Below, one piece after another: positions 8,369 through 17,069 of a stretch of DNA of 64,000 nucleotides. The DNA is taken from assembly GCA_025057315.1 (NCBI GenBank), contig JANWXW010000159.1, forward strand, positions 1 through 64,000. The letters are read 5' to 3'. The stretch's first letter is position 1; each line of letters opens with the position of its first letter. A program made the translations under genes and the position numbers. The notes beneath the pieces were generated by a model, which did not search any database, had not been told where the DNA came from, and was given only the letters and a program-made list of their open reading frames with translations. Source of the DNA: Myxococcota bacterium (GTDB taxonomy: Bacteria; Myxococcota_A; Polyangia; Palsa-1104; JAEUJZ01).

Positions 8369-8827
8369 ATGCGCAAGGTGAGATCCTGCGGTGTCATCGT
8401 CTTTCGTCCCTGGCCGCGTGCGGAGTTCCTGCTGCTGAGGCACACCAGCCGCTTCGACCTGCCCAAGGGGCACAGCCGACCAGGAGAAAGCGATCTAGAC
8501 TGCGCCCTGCGAGAGCTCCAGGAGGAGACCGGCCTGGGTGCGGAGGACATCCGGCTGGACCAGGCGTTTCGCTGCGAGCAGATATACTACCCTCGTTACC
8601 AGAGCTTGGGGGGCCAGGTGGTCCAGAAGCGCCTTGTGATGTTCCTGGGTCACCTGCTGCGAGAGCGCGAGGTCCGGCCGAGCGAGCATGTGGGCTTCCT
8701 GTGGGTGCCCTGGCGGCCGCCTCACCGCATCCAGAAGCGCTGCATCGACCCCCTGCTGTCGGCGCTGGAGAGGCACTTCGAGCGGACCGGCGGACCCCCC
8801 AACCAGCCTTATCCCTGCTATCCCTGA
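8369..8827 (+). CDS. NUDIX hydrolase, Ap4A-hydrolase-like
   Basis: A 152-residue protein with a complete Nudix box from Gly34 to Leu56: G-x5-E40, then R48-E49-x-x-E52-E53-x-G. The preceding FDLPKGH is typical of bis(5'-nucleosyl)-tetraphosphatases, which cleave Ap4A and related dinucleotides. The ATG at 8369 starts MRKVRSCGVIVF, the normal first strand of the fold; a longer upstream frame exists but adds nothing recognisable. No clear ribosome site is seen. TATAAG at 8350-8355 may be a -10 box. The stop region overlaps the converging CAP gene by 10 bp. Confidence 0.85.
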   Translation: MRKVRSCGVIVFRPWPRAEFLLLRHTSRFDLPKGHSRPGESDLDCALRELQEETGLGAEDIRLDQAFRCEQIYYPRYQSLGGQVVQKRLVMFLGHLLREREVRPSEHVGFLWVPWRPPHRIQKRCIDPLLSALERHFERTGGPPNQPYPCYP

Positions 8828-10401
8828 CCCCATCCCTGAGCCAGCACCAGGACCAGGTAGATGGCCGCCGCCCTGTGCTCGGGCGTTCGTGGCACCGGGG
8901 CTGCGCCGATGCCGATGTGGGTCACCTTGCGGTCGAGCAGGCTCTTGGCCGGTGCCAGCTCGCCCGGATCGTTGGTCACCGCCAGCACCGTGCGCAGCAG
9001 CCGGTAGCGCCCGGCAAACTGTCCAAGCGCCTGCTGGGCTGGCTCGCCGACCCGCTCTGCGGGCAGCTGTCCATCGGCAACCCTGCGGGCAATCTCGCCG
9101 GCAAGCCGTGACAGGGCTGCATCGGTCTGCAGGTGTCCCAGGCCCTGCTGTGCGCGCAGGGCCTGCACGCGCAGGAGCGTCTGCTCCTGGACCCTGTCGC
9201 TGTCAAACGGCGGCATGGGTCGCATCAGGAGCTGCGTCACCCACAGCTCCGGGGGCCCGCCGGGGGACGGCACCAGCTCCACGCCAATGCCCGCATGGGT
9301 CACGGACTTGTCCAGGATGTTGGCGCGGTGCCCCGGGCTGTCCATCAGGGCCTGCTGCACCTGCTGGGGCGAGTAGGCCCGGGCCACGTTCTCCAACAGC
9401 ACCACGGTGTCGATTTGGGCGCGGGCGACGCGGTCCCTGGCGCTGCCCGTGCGCGGCGACACATGGCCGACAAAGCCACCGGTGCGCATGTCAAGGCTAT
9501 GGTTGCGTGCCACCTGGGCCAGCCGCTCGTCCCAGACCAGGGGCGGCAGGCCGAAGCGAGCCCGGTCGGCATTGAGCAGCACAAGCAGCTGCTGCTCCGC
9601 CTCCCGCGCGGTGTGCACCACCGGACCACCCACCCCCGCTGGCGCCCCCAGCTCGCGCGGTGCCTCCTGTCCGCAATAGATGGGGAAGTTGGCCAGCACG
9701 GTGCTGCCATGGCGGTCCTCCCCCAGCACCTCGATTTGGTAGCGCCCCCGAACCAAGCAGCGCATGGTCGCCTGGAAGCGCGTCCCATCGGTGGTGCCCG
9801 GCACGCGCTCGACCTGGCCAGCGGGGGTGGTGATCAGCACCTGCGGCCGAGAAAACGGCGGAAGCAGCCGGCCGCGCAGCACGATCGGCGCCTCCCCCAC
9901 GGGTGCCGAGCGCGGCAGCGGGTCCAGCTCAATGAACGATTCCAGCATCAACACCAGGACGCGCAACCGCGTTGCCGACACCGGCACAACGCCCACGCCC
10001 AGGAGCCGCCAGCGGCCCTTGGCCAGCGCCTCCCGCAGGGGCTTGCGCAGCCCCTCCAGCAGCTCCCTTTCGTGACCCGGGGAGAAGCCGGACAGCATCA
10101 TGTCCGGCGAGGGCTCGACGATGCCATGGAGCGCCAGGGCCTCCGCCACCAGGCTGCCTCCGGGGTGGGTAGCATCGTCTGGGAGAACGCGCGCCAGATC
10201 CGTTGCCGCGCGGCACAGGCGCAGGTCGAGCCGCGGGGCCGGTTGCCGCAGCTCCCGCGCCAGCCCAGCTGCCAGCTCGCCCACCGCCGACGCCACCGGA
10301 TGCGGCTGGACCCTCTCGGGGAGGGGACGAGCCTGCGCGCCACCCAGTGCGGCCCAAGCCACCCCAGCCAGCACGGTCAGCAGAGCCTGCTTGAGACGCA
10401 C
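8818..10401 (-). CDS. Secreted CAP/SCP-domain protein
   Basis: A 527-residue protein. The GTG at 10401 is chosen because it opens a clean signal peptide (VRLKQALLTVLAGVAWAAL) and lies 7 nt after a perfect TATAAT; an ATG at 10437 would add 12 residues that spoil the signal. The N-terminal ~240 residues are unassigned. The CAP domain spans about 250-390, with the usual His/Glu/His residues in VARNHSLDM, LLENVARA and SPGHRANIL. A further ~130-residue region ends the protein. CAP domains are secreted and bind lipids or cleave peptides; the role here is unknown. The start has no Shine-Dalgarno, so leaderless translation is likely. Confidence 0.8.
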   Translation of the reverse strand: MRLKQALLTVLAGVAWAALGGAQARPLPERVQPHPVASAVGELAAGLARELRQPAPRLDLRLCRAATDLARVLPDDATHPGGSLVAEALALHGIVEPSPDMMLSGFSPGHERELLEGLRKPLREALAKGRWRLLGVGVVPVSATRLRVLVLMLESFIELDPLPRSAPVGEAPIVLRGRLLPPFSRPQVLITTPAGQVERVPGTTDGTRFQATMRCLVRGRYQIEVLGEDRHGSTVLANFPIYCGQEAPRELGAPAGVGGPVVHTAREAEQQLLVLLNADRARFGLPPLVWDERLAQVARNHSLDMRTGGFVGHVSPRTGSARDRVARAQIDTVVLLENVARAYSPQQVQQALMDSPGHRANILDKSVTHAGIGVELVPSPGGPPELWVTQLLMRPMPPFDSDRVQEQTLLRVQALRAQQGLGHLQTDAALSRLAGEIARRVADGQLPAERVGEPAQQALGQFAGRYRLLRTVLAVTNDPGELAPAKSLLDRKVTHIGIGAAPVPRTPEHRAAAIYLVLVLAQGWGQG

Positions 10402-10408
10402 TTGAGTT

Positions 10409-10414
10409 ATTATA
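10409..10414 (-). promoter_or_regulatory. Perfect -10 box (TATAAT) for a leaderless CAP-gene transcript
   Basis: On the minus strand TATAAT ends 7 nt before the GTG at 10401, so transcription would start at or next to the start codon. No convincing -35 box is present at 16-18 nt spacing. Confidence 0.45.
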
Positions 10415-10565
10415 ATTCGCACCCGATGTTCCACCATGGTGCGCTTGGAGGGGACGGGTCCCAGTGCGCCTTGAGCTCGAGAGGGGCAGGCCGGGCAGGA
10501 CCGGTTTCCTGCGCAGGCTGTTCGGGCAATCGCGCGGCCGGCGCCCCAGGGCCCTGCCGATGGGC

Positions 10566-10946
10566 TCAGGCCAGCTCCCTCGGTGTCTCTTCTGGGTTGG
10601 CCAGCCGGGGCGGCCGGGCGAGGGTGAGAAGATGGGCCGGGATCTCGGCGGTCTCGATGTCACATCCTGCGTCCAAGGGGCTGGCAGAGGCCAGGGGCAA
10701 GCCCCCCTGCTCCCATGGGGAGGCACGCTGGAGCAGCCGGGCGCCCTGGGCATGCATCGACACCAGAAACGCCTGAACAACCTCCTGTGGGGTGGTGCGG
10801 ACCTGCTGCCACAGGAGCACCCGCAGCCACTCTGGCAGCCAGCGGAGACGACGCTGGCCGATCGGATCCTTCGGCTTGGGCCCTCCCTCCAGGACGGCTT
10901 CCAGGAGCATACGGGTCAGCACCGGCTGGGCGATGGGGTTGCTCAT
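10566..10946 (-). CDS. Small hypothetical protein downstream of the P-type ATPase
   Basis: A 126-residue protein supported by AGGAGG about 8 nt before its ATG. It starts MSNPIAQPVLTRMLLEAVLEGG and has a Trp/Arg-rich patch (RRLRWLPEWLRVLLWQQV at about 32-49), then a Pro-rich C terminus. No signal peptide, membrane segment or known motif was recognised. It follows the ATPase on the same strand with a 116-bp gap, so it could be the last gene of the Usp/ATPase unit. A competing plus-strand frame covers the same DNA but has no comparable ribosome site. Confidence 0.55.
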   Translation of the reverse strand: MSNPIAQPVLTRMLLEAVLEGGPKPKDPIGQRRLRWLPEWLRVLLWQQVRTTPQEVVQAFLVSMHAQGARLLQRASPWEQGGLPLASASPLDAGCDIETAEIPAHLLTLARPPRLANPEETPRELA

Positions 10947-11062
10947 CGGAGGGCCTCCTCGACTGCTGCCCTGATTAGCTAGACCCCCGCCCGCCGCAGT
11001 CCAGGTGGGCGGTGCTGTTGGCCTCGCAGCCCCTCGGGCCCCGGCCTCAGTGGGGACCCGCC

Positions 11063-13789
11063 CTAGCGGCCACCCCTGCGTGCCGCGCCCGCAATCAGCG
11101 AGCGAACCAGCTTGTGCAGTTCCATGACCACGAAGATGCTCAGCGCCAGCCCCAGCAGGATCGCCCAGTCGAACAGCGGCACGACCGAGGTGCCCAGCAC
11201 CCGCTGTCCCAGGGGCAGGTGCATGGCGACCACGTGCAGCAGCAACGCCCCTATGGCCCCCCCCAGCAGCAGGGGGCTGCGCAGCGGGGATAGCTGCAGC
11301 GCCGAGCGGGTCTCGGAACGGCAGTTGCCGATGTGGATGTTCTCAAATAGAACCATCAGGAGCAGCAGCCCGTTGCGCGCCGCGGCCTCGCCCCAGCCTG
11401 CCGCCAGCATCCAGCGAAAGGCGCCAAACCCAACCCCGCCCATGGTCAGGGCCGCCAGCAGGGTCCGCTCCACCATCAGACGGTTGAAGATGCGCTCCTG
11501 GGGCGGCCGGGGCGGCCGGTCGAGCACTCCTCCTTCTTTGGGCTCAAAGGCCAGCGCGATGCCCTGAATGCCGTTGGTGACCAGGTTCAGCCACAGCAGC
11601 TGCACCGCGGTCAGCGGCAGGGGCAGGCCCACAGTCACCGCCAGCGCGACCATGACCAGCTCGGCGGCACCAGTGGAGACCAGCAGGTAGATGACCTTGC
11701 GGACGTTGTCGTAGGCCACCCGCCCTTCCTCAATGCCAGCCACGATGGTGGCGAAGTTGTCATCGCTGATTACCAGCTCCGCGGCCTCGCGCGCCACGTC
11801 TGTGCCGCCGCGCCCCATCGCGACGCCGATGTGGGCCTCTCGCAGCGCAGGGGCATCGTTGACGCCATCGCCCGTGACAGCGACGAAGTGGCCGGCCCGA
11901 CGAGCAGCCCGGACCAGCTCCAGCTTCTGGCGCGGCGTGACCCGCGCGAACACTCGCGCCCGCCTGGTGACCTGCTCCAGGTCGCTGTCGGCCAGCTGCT
12001 CCAGCTGAGCGCCCGTCACCACCTGCTCCGGCGTCTCGGCCAAGCCCAGATCCCGGGCGATGGCCAGCGCCGTCACGGGGTGGTCCCCGGTGATCATCCA
12101 CACGGTGATGCCAGCAGCCTGACAGGCAGCCACCGCCTCGCGAACGCCAGGACGCAGCGGGTCGATCATGCCGACAAAGCCAAGCAGCGACAGGCCGGAG
12201 GGCTCCGGCGGCACCTCGGCGGGCCCCAGACCCTGCGGGGCGGGTCCCTCGGCCAGCGCCAACACACGAAAGCCTCGCGCTGCCAGGTCACTGGCCTCCT
12301 GCTGTGCTGCGGCGAGCGTGGCCTCACTCGGCCAGGCACACAGGCCGAGCACCCGCTCGGGGGCTCCCTTGACGAAGACCCGGACGACGCCACCCTCCTC
12401 GTGATAGGAGGCGGCGAACTGCCGCTCGGGCTCGAACGGGATGTGGTTCAGCTGCGGATGCCGCGCCAGCTCAGCTTCCCGTGTCAGGCCCAACTTGTGT
12501 GCCAGGCTCAGGAGCGCCACATCCGTCGGGTCTCCTCGCCACACCCAAGAGCCGTCGCGAAGATGCAGGTCGGCCTCGTTGCACAGGACCGCCACGCGGG
12601 CCAGTGCCACCAGCTGGCCCTGCTCCTCCGCCGTGATCGGACGGCCGCCCCGCCGCACCTCTCCCTCGGGCGCGAAGCCCTGTCCTGTCACCTCATAGAC
12701 CAGACCGCCGGCGCGAATTTCACGCACCGTCAGCTCGTTGCAGGTGAGCGTGCCGGTTTTGTCACTCGCAATGAGCGTGCAGCTCCCCAGTCCCTCCACC
12801 GCTGCTAGGCGCCTGACGATGACCCCCCGGCGCGCCATGCGGGTTGTGGCCACCGAGAGCGCGACCGTCAACGCTGCCGGCAAGCCTTCAGGAATGGCGG
12901 ACACCGTTAGCGCCACTGCAAACAGAAACATCTCTGTCAGCTGATGATGGTGGATCAGCACGCCGAGCAGCCCCACCGTCACCGCAGCCACCACGATGGC
13001 GATGGCCACCATCCGGTTGAAGCGCTCCATGCGCACGATAAGCGGCGGCTTGCCCCCTCCGGCTGCTAGCACATCCAGCGCCAGGCGGCCCACTACGGTC
13101 GAGGTGCCAGTGCCGACGGCCACGCCCTGGGCCCGTCCGCGTACCACGATGCACCCAGCGTGGGCCATGTTGCGGCGATCGCCGAGCGGGGTGCCCTCTG
13201 GGCCGATCCAGGAGGCGTCTTTGACCACGGGCAGCGATTCCCCGGTCAGCAGCGACTCATCCACCTCCAGCCCGCTGGTCATCAACAGGCGCAGGTCAGC
13301 CGGCACGCGCACGCCCGATTCCAGCCACACCAGGTCGCCCGGGACCACTTCCTCGGCATCCACTTCGCGCACCTCACCGTCGCGCTGCACGGCGGCGCGG
13401 ATGTACAAAAGCTGCTGCAGGGCCCGCGTGCTCTGTTCGGCCCGCCACTCCTGCCAACCGCCGATGAGGGCATTGATGGCCAGCACCGCCCCGATGAAGG
13501 CTGCATCGCTCAGGTCGCCAATCACCAGGGAAGCCACCGCCGCCAGGGCCAAAATATAAATGAGGGGGCTACGAAACTGCCGGGCCAGGATCCGGAGCAA
13601 GGAGGGCGGCGGCTGGCGCGGAAGCTGGTTGGGCCCGTATCGCTCCAGACGCTCACGGACCTCGGCAGAGTGGAGCCCCTCCGGCCGCGCGCCCATGGCG
13701 GTCATCACCGCCTCGTGCGTCCAGGCATGCCAGGGGGAAGCGCCGGTGTCCACAGGACCGCTGGATGCTTTTGTCGGCTGTGAGCTCAT
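11063..13789 (-). CDS. P-type cation-transporting ATPase (P2 type, Ca2+-like)
   Basis: A 908-residue inner-membrane ion pump. In order: the N-terminal cation-ATPase domain (about 15-85), TGES at 182-185 in the actuator, PEGLP at 300-304 in M4, the phosphorylated Asp343 in DKTGTLT, and TGDGVNDAP in the hinge. Six membrane segments follow. PEGLP and the general layout fit the SERCA/PMR1-like class. The M6 segment reads NLVTNGIQ where Ca2+ pumps have NLVTDG, so one cation ligand is Asn rather than Asp and the transported ion is uncertain. The ATG overlaps the stop of the upstream universal stress gene (ATGA), which implies translational coupling. Confidence 0.9.
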   Translation of the reverse strand: MSSQPTKASSGPVDTGASPWHAWTHEAVMTAMGARPEGLHSAEVRERLERYGPNQLPRQPPPSLLRILARQFRSPLIYILALAAVASLVIGDLSDAAFIGAVLAINALIGGWQEWRAEQSTRALQQLLYIRAAVQRDGEVREVDAEEVVPGDLVWLESGVRVPADLRLLMTSGLEVDESLLTGESLPVVKDASWIGPEGTPLGDRRNMAHAGCIVVRGRAQGVAVGTGTSTVVGRLALDVLAAGGGKPPLIVRMERFNRMVAIAIVVAAVTVGLLGVLIHHHQLTEMFLFAVALTVSAIPEGLPAALTVALSVATTRMARRGVIVRRLAAVEGLGSCTLIASDKTGTLTCNELTVREIRAGGLVYEVTGQGFAPEGEVRRGGRPITAEEQGQLVALARVAVLCNEADLHLRDGSWVWRGDPTDVALLSLAHKLGLTREAELARHPQLNHIPFEPERQFAASYHEEGGVVRVFVKGAPERVLGLCAWPSEATLAAAQQEASDLAARGFRVLALAEGPAPQGLGPAEVPPEPSGLSLLGFVGMIDPLRPGVREAVAACQAAGITVWMITGDHPVTALAIARDLGLAETPEQVVTGAQLEQLADSDLEQVTRRARVFARVTPRQKLELVRAARRAGHFVAVTGDGVNDAPALREAHIGVAMGRGGTDVAREAAELVISDDNFATIVAGIEEGRVAYDNVRKVIYLLVSTGAAELVMVALAVTVGLPLPLTAVQLLWLNLVTNGIQGIALAFEPKEGGVLDRPPRPPQERIFNRLMVERTLLAALTMGGVGFGAFRWMLAAGWGEAAARNGLLLLMVLFENIHIGNCRSETRSALQLSPLRSPLLLGGAIGALLLHVVAMHLPLGQRVLGTSVVPLFDWAILLGLALSIFVVMELHKLVRSLIAGAARRGGR

Positions 13790-14688
13790 GTCAGAACGGA
13801 TCCGCCGGACGCCGAGCGCGCCACGAGCACATCACAGGGCGCGCACCGCATCGCTGCCTCGGCGACGCTCCCCAGCAGGAAATGGGCCAGGCCGGTGCGT
13901 CCATGGGTGCCCACGACCAGCAAGTCTGCCCGCTGCCGGTCGACCTCCGCCAGCAACACGGCACGCGGTTCCCCTCGGCGCACGATGGCCTTGCAGCGCA
14001 CCTGCAGCCCCTCCATCTGCTCCAGGCACGCGGCCACCACCTCCTCCGCCTGGGCGCGCAGCTGTCCAAGCAGGCGACGGCGCGCCTCGGCCGTGGCGCC
14101 CAAAGAGACAAAGCCAGCAAACGGCACCTGGTAGGCATGGAGCACCCGCAGCAGCGGGAGGTCGGCCCCCCCGACCCTGAGGGCGAGCTGCAACACCGCC
14201 TGCGATGCGTCCGACCCATCGATGGCCGCCAGGATCCGCCGGTAGCTCCTCCGGAAGGGCCGACGCACGACGAGCAGCGGGACGTCCCCCACGCGTGCCA
14301 CCCGCTCGGCGGTGGTGCCCAGAAGATGCTGGTGGAACGGGGCCCGCCCCCGCGCGCCCAGGACGATCAGGTCCGCTGAGATGGCCTGCGCGGTGCGTAT
14401 GATCTGCTCGAAGACCCGGCCGACGGCCAGCTTGGCCGACAGCTCTGGCACCCTACCCCCGGCGGCTTGTACCTCGGCGCGGGCCTGGGCCAGCAGCTCC
14501 TCCAAGCGACGGCGGGCCTCGGCCTCCACGTCCTCGTCTGGCCGGCCCCCATCGACGTCGGGGAGCACATGCACCAGGCACACGCTGGCCGCCGGGGCTA
14601 GCGGCAGATGCAAGGCCCGGTGCAGCGCCCGTGTGGCCTGCCTGGACAGGTCCGTGGCCACCAGGACGCGGTGGAGGCTCGGTTCCAT
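13786..14688 (-). CDS. Tandem universal stress protein (two UspA domains)
   Basis: A 300-residue protein with two Usp domains. Each ends in the ATP-binding pattern G-x2-G-x9-G-S/T: GARG...LLGT in the first and GTHG...LLGS in the second. The start is the ATG at 14688 (MEPSLHRVLVATDLS, a canonical Usp first strand); the frame stays open upstream only because it runs antisense to the ABC gene. Such proteins are cytoplasmic, bind ATP and respond to energy or osmotic stress. The ATGA overlap with the P-type ATPase suggests it regulates or is co-produced with the pump. It is divergent from the secretion operon. Confidence 0.85.
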   Translation of the reverse strand: MEPSLHRVLVATDLSRQATRALHRALHLPLAPAASVCLVHVLPDVDGGRPDEDVEAEARRRLEELLAQARAEVQAAGGRVPELSAKLAVGRVFEQIIRTAQAISADLIVLGARGRAPFHQHLLGTTAERVARVGDVPLLVVRRPFRRSYRRILAAIDGSDASQAVLQLALRVGGADLPLLRVLHAYQVPFAGFVSLGATAEARRRLLGQLRAQAEEVVAACLEQMEGLQVRCKAIVRRGEPRAVLLAEVDRQRADLLVVGTHGRTGLAHFLLGSVAEAAMRCAPCDVLVARSASGGSVLT

Positions 14689-14877
14689 GCGGTCGGGCGC
14701 AGTATATCCACCCTGGCCTCCAGGTCCAGATCCGGACCCAGCGCGCCTGGTGCCCACACCGAAGTCCACCTCCCCGATGACAGACAGGACCTCTACCAGC
14801 TGGCCTAGCCTAGATGATGCAGGCGGCTGGCCCCTTGCCCTGTCCTCTAGTATCTTTGGTGTCCCTTGGTCCAAAGA

Positions 14878-17055
14878 ATGGCCATTTCCTTGTCCTCCAG
14901 TGAAGATTTCTTCGTGCGTGGCCTGGAGCGACTCGCTCAAGGAGCGGGCGTGGAGGCGGATCCGGTCCAGGTGCGTGCCGCGGTGCAGCAGGCACTGCGC
15001 GAGATCCCTGAGGACATCGAGCACCGCTGGCACGCCGTACTGCGCTATGCCGGGGAGCAGGTCGGGCTCCATATCCAGGGAATCTTTGTCTCGCCTGCTG
15101 AACTGGCCTCTCCCCTGCAGGAGCGCCCCCTGCCCTTGCTCACGCCGTGCCTGGGCCCCGGGGGCAACCCCGATTGGGTGCTCATCACCCGCTCCCTCGG
15201 CATTCGCCTGCGGCTGGAGTGGCCGCGGCCGGGCTGGGCCGGTGTGGGCAAGCTCCTGTCCGTGCTCGGCCGCCGCGATCGCAACGAGCCGCTGCTGTGG
15301 GCGGCCGCCGTGGCTGCCGCGCCGCTGGAGGGGCTGCGTCATGTTGAGCATGGCGGCGGAGAGGCCGCCCACCACGGCCACCATCCCCCGCCGGAACGGA
15401 GGCTGCTGACCCTGCTGGGCGCGGAGCTGCCCGACATCTGGAGCCTGGTCATCTATGCCGCGGCCGTGGGGCTGGTGTCGCTGGTGACGCCCGTCGCGGT
15501 GCAGGCGCTGGTCAACTCCGTGGCCTTTGGCACGGTGATCCAGCCGGTGGTGGTGCTCACGGCGCTGGTGTTCATCGGCCTGTCGATGGCAGGCTGGCTG
15601 CGGGCGATGCAGTTCTACATCGTGGAGATGATGCAGCGGCGCATCTTCGTCCATGTCACGGCCGATTTGGCGTGGCGCCTGCCGCGGGTGCAGCTTGCAG
15701 CCTTTGACCGCGAACACGGGCCTGAGCTGGTCAACCGTTTCTTCGATGTGCTGACCGTGCAGAAGGCGGCCTCGGGGCTGCTGCTAGAGGGGGTGGCCCT
15801 GGTGCTCCAGTCCCTCATCGGCATGGTCATTTTGGCCTTCTATCACCCGGTGTTCCTGGCGTTCGACGGAATCCTGGTGATGATCATCGCCTTCGTCCTG
15901 TTCGTGCTGGGGCGTGGTGCCGGCCGTACCAGCATCGAGGAGTCGCGCGCCAAGTATGCGGTGGCGGCGTGGCTGGAGGAGCTGGCGCTGCATCCGGATG
16001 TGTTTCGCTCCAGGGAAGCAGCGGCCTTCGCCGCCTCGCGGGCCGATGATTTGTTGCGGCGTTATCTGGAGCGGCGGCGGGCCCACTTCCGCATCCTGAT
16101 TCGCCAAATCATCGGCTCCATGGCCTTTCAGGCCATCATGAGCACGCTGCTGCTGGGCCTTGGTGCCTGGCTCGTCATTCGGCGGCAGCTTACGATTGGC
16201 CAGCTTGTGGCCGCCGAGCTCATCGTCAGTGCCGTGGTGGCGGGCCTTACCAAATTTGGCAAGCACCTGGAGAGCTACTATGACCTGCTGGCGGCTGTGG
16301 ACAAGCTTGGCCATCTGACCGACCTGCCGTTGGAGCGGCGTGGGGGCGAGATGCCCGTGCGTCGGATGGTAGGCACAGAGGTCGAGCTGCGCCAGCTGAG
16401 CTTTTCCTTTCCAGGCGGACCGCCCATTCTAAAGGCTCTGGACCTGCGTCTGGCTCCCGGCGCCCGGGTGTCGATCCTGGGTGACAACAGCAGCGGCAAG
16501 ACGACGCTGGCCGAGCTCCTGGCGGGGCTGCGCCCGCCCACCAGCGGCGCCCTGCTCTTCGACGGTGTCGAGGTCCGTGATCTATCGCTGACAGCACTCC
16601 GGTCCCAGGTGGTGCTCATCCGCGGCCATCAGATCTTCCACGGAACCATCTACGACAACGTGTCCCTGAGCCGACCAGGCGTCGGGCCACAGCAGGTCCG
16701 GGACGCCCTGGAAGCGCTGGGCATGTATCGTGAGCTGGCGACCCTGAAGGATGGGCTGCGAACCGAGCTGCCCACCGGGGGCACGGTGCTGTCGCGTGGC
16801 CAGGTAAGCACCCTCATGGTGGCGCGTGCCATCAGCGGACGGCCGCGCTTTATCGTCCTGGATGCGGCCTTCGAGGGACTCGACCAGGCGCATCGCAATG
16901 CCATCTTGAGCGTGCTGGTCGATCCGAAGGCTCCTTGGACACTTCTGGTGTTGACACATGACCCGACGGTGGCTGCGCTGTGCAGCGAGCGCTATCGCCT
17001 AGAGGGAGGCTGCCTTCGCCCCCTGGACAATCCTTCGCCCCCCATGCAGAGCTGA
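14878..17055 (+). CDS. Type I secretion ABC ATPase/permease without the catalytic glutamate
   Basis: A 725-residue exporter half: an unassigned N-terminal region (1-170) ending in a His-rich linker, a six-helix membrane domain (about 180-470) and a nucleotide-binding domain. Walker A is GDNSSGKTT (Lys541), the signature is L638-S-R-G-Q642, Walker B is FIVLDA with Asp662 followed by Ala663, and the H-loop is His694. The catalytic Glu normally after the Walker B Asp is therefore Ala, and the Q-loop region reads IRGHQIF. The ATG at 14878 is preferred over TTG at 14866; neither has a good Shine-Dalgarno. It is followed by HlyD-like and TolC genes, so it would energise a tripartite exporter. The cargo is unknown, and no peptidase domain is seen. 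Confidence 0.85.
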   Translation: MAISLSSSEDFFVRGLERLAQGAGVEADPVQVRAAVQQALREIPEDIEHRWHAVLRYAGEQVGLHIQGIFVSPAELASPLQERPLPLLTPCLGPGGNPDWVLITRSLGIRLRLEWPRPGWAGVGKLLSVLGRRDRNEPLLWAAAVAAAPLEGLRHVEHGGGEAAHHGHHPPPERRLLTLLGAELPDIWSLVIYAAAVGLVSLVTPVAVQALVNSVAFGTVIQPVVVLTALVFIGLSMAGWLRAMQFYIVEMMQRRIFVHVTADLAWRLPRVQLAAFDREHGPELVNRFFDVLTVQKAASGLLLEGVALVLQSLIGMVILAFYHPVFLAFDGILVMIIAFVLFVLGRGAGRTSIEESRAKYAVAAWLEELALHPDVFRSREAAAFAASRADDLLRRYLERRRAHFRILIRQIIGSMAFQAIMSTLLLGLGAWLVIRRQLTIGQLVAAELIVSAVVAGLTKFGKHLESYYDLLAAVDKLGHLTDLPLERRGGEMPVRRMVGTEVELRQLSFSFPGGPPILKALDLRLAPGARVSILGDNSSGKTTLAELLAGLRPPTSGALLFDGVEVRDLSLTALRSQVVLIRGHQIFHGTIYDNVSLSRPGVGPQQVRDALEALGMYRELATLKDGLRTELPTGGTVLSRGQVSTLMVARAISGRPRFIVLDAAFEGLDQAHRNAILSVLVDPKAPWTLLVLTHDPTVAALCSERYRLEGGCLRPLDNPSPPMQS

Positions 17056-17069
17056 ATCCGGAGGTTCCT

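Noticed and set aside
10464..10982. Plus-strand open frame over the small gene downstream of the P-type ATPase
   Set aside because: No ribosome site or recognisable motif. The minus-strand gene on the same DNA has AGGAGG at good spacing.
14689..15717. Long minus-strand open frame extending the universal stress gene upstream by about 340 codons
   Set aside because: It is antisense to the ABC exporter gene and has His/Arg/Gln-rich, low-complexity character. The Usp fold starts at MEPSLHRVLVATDLS, so the ATG at 14688 is used.
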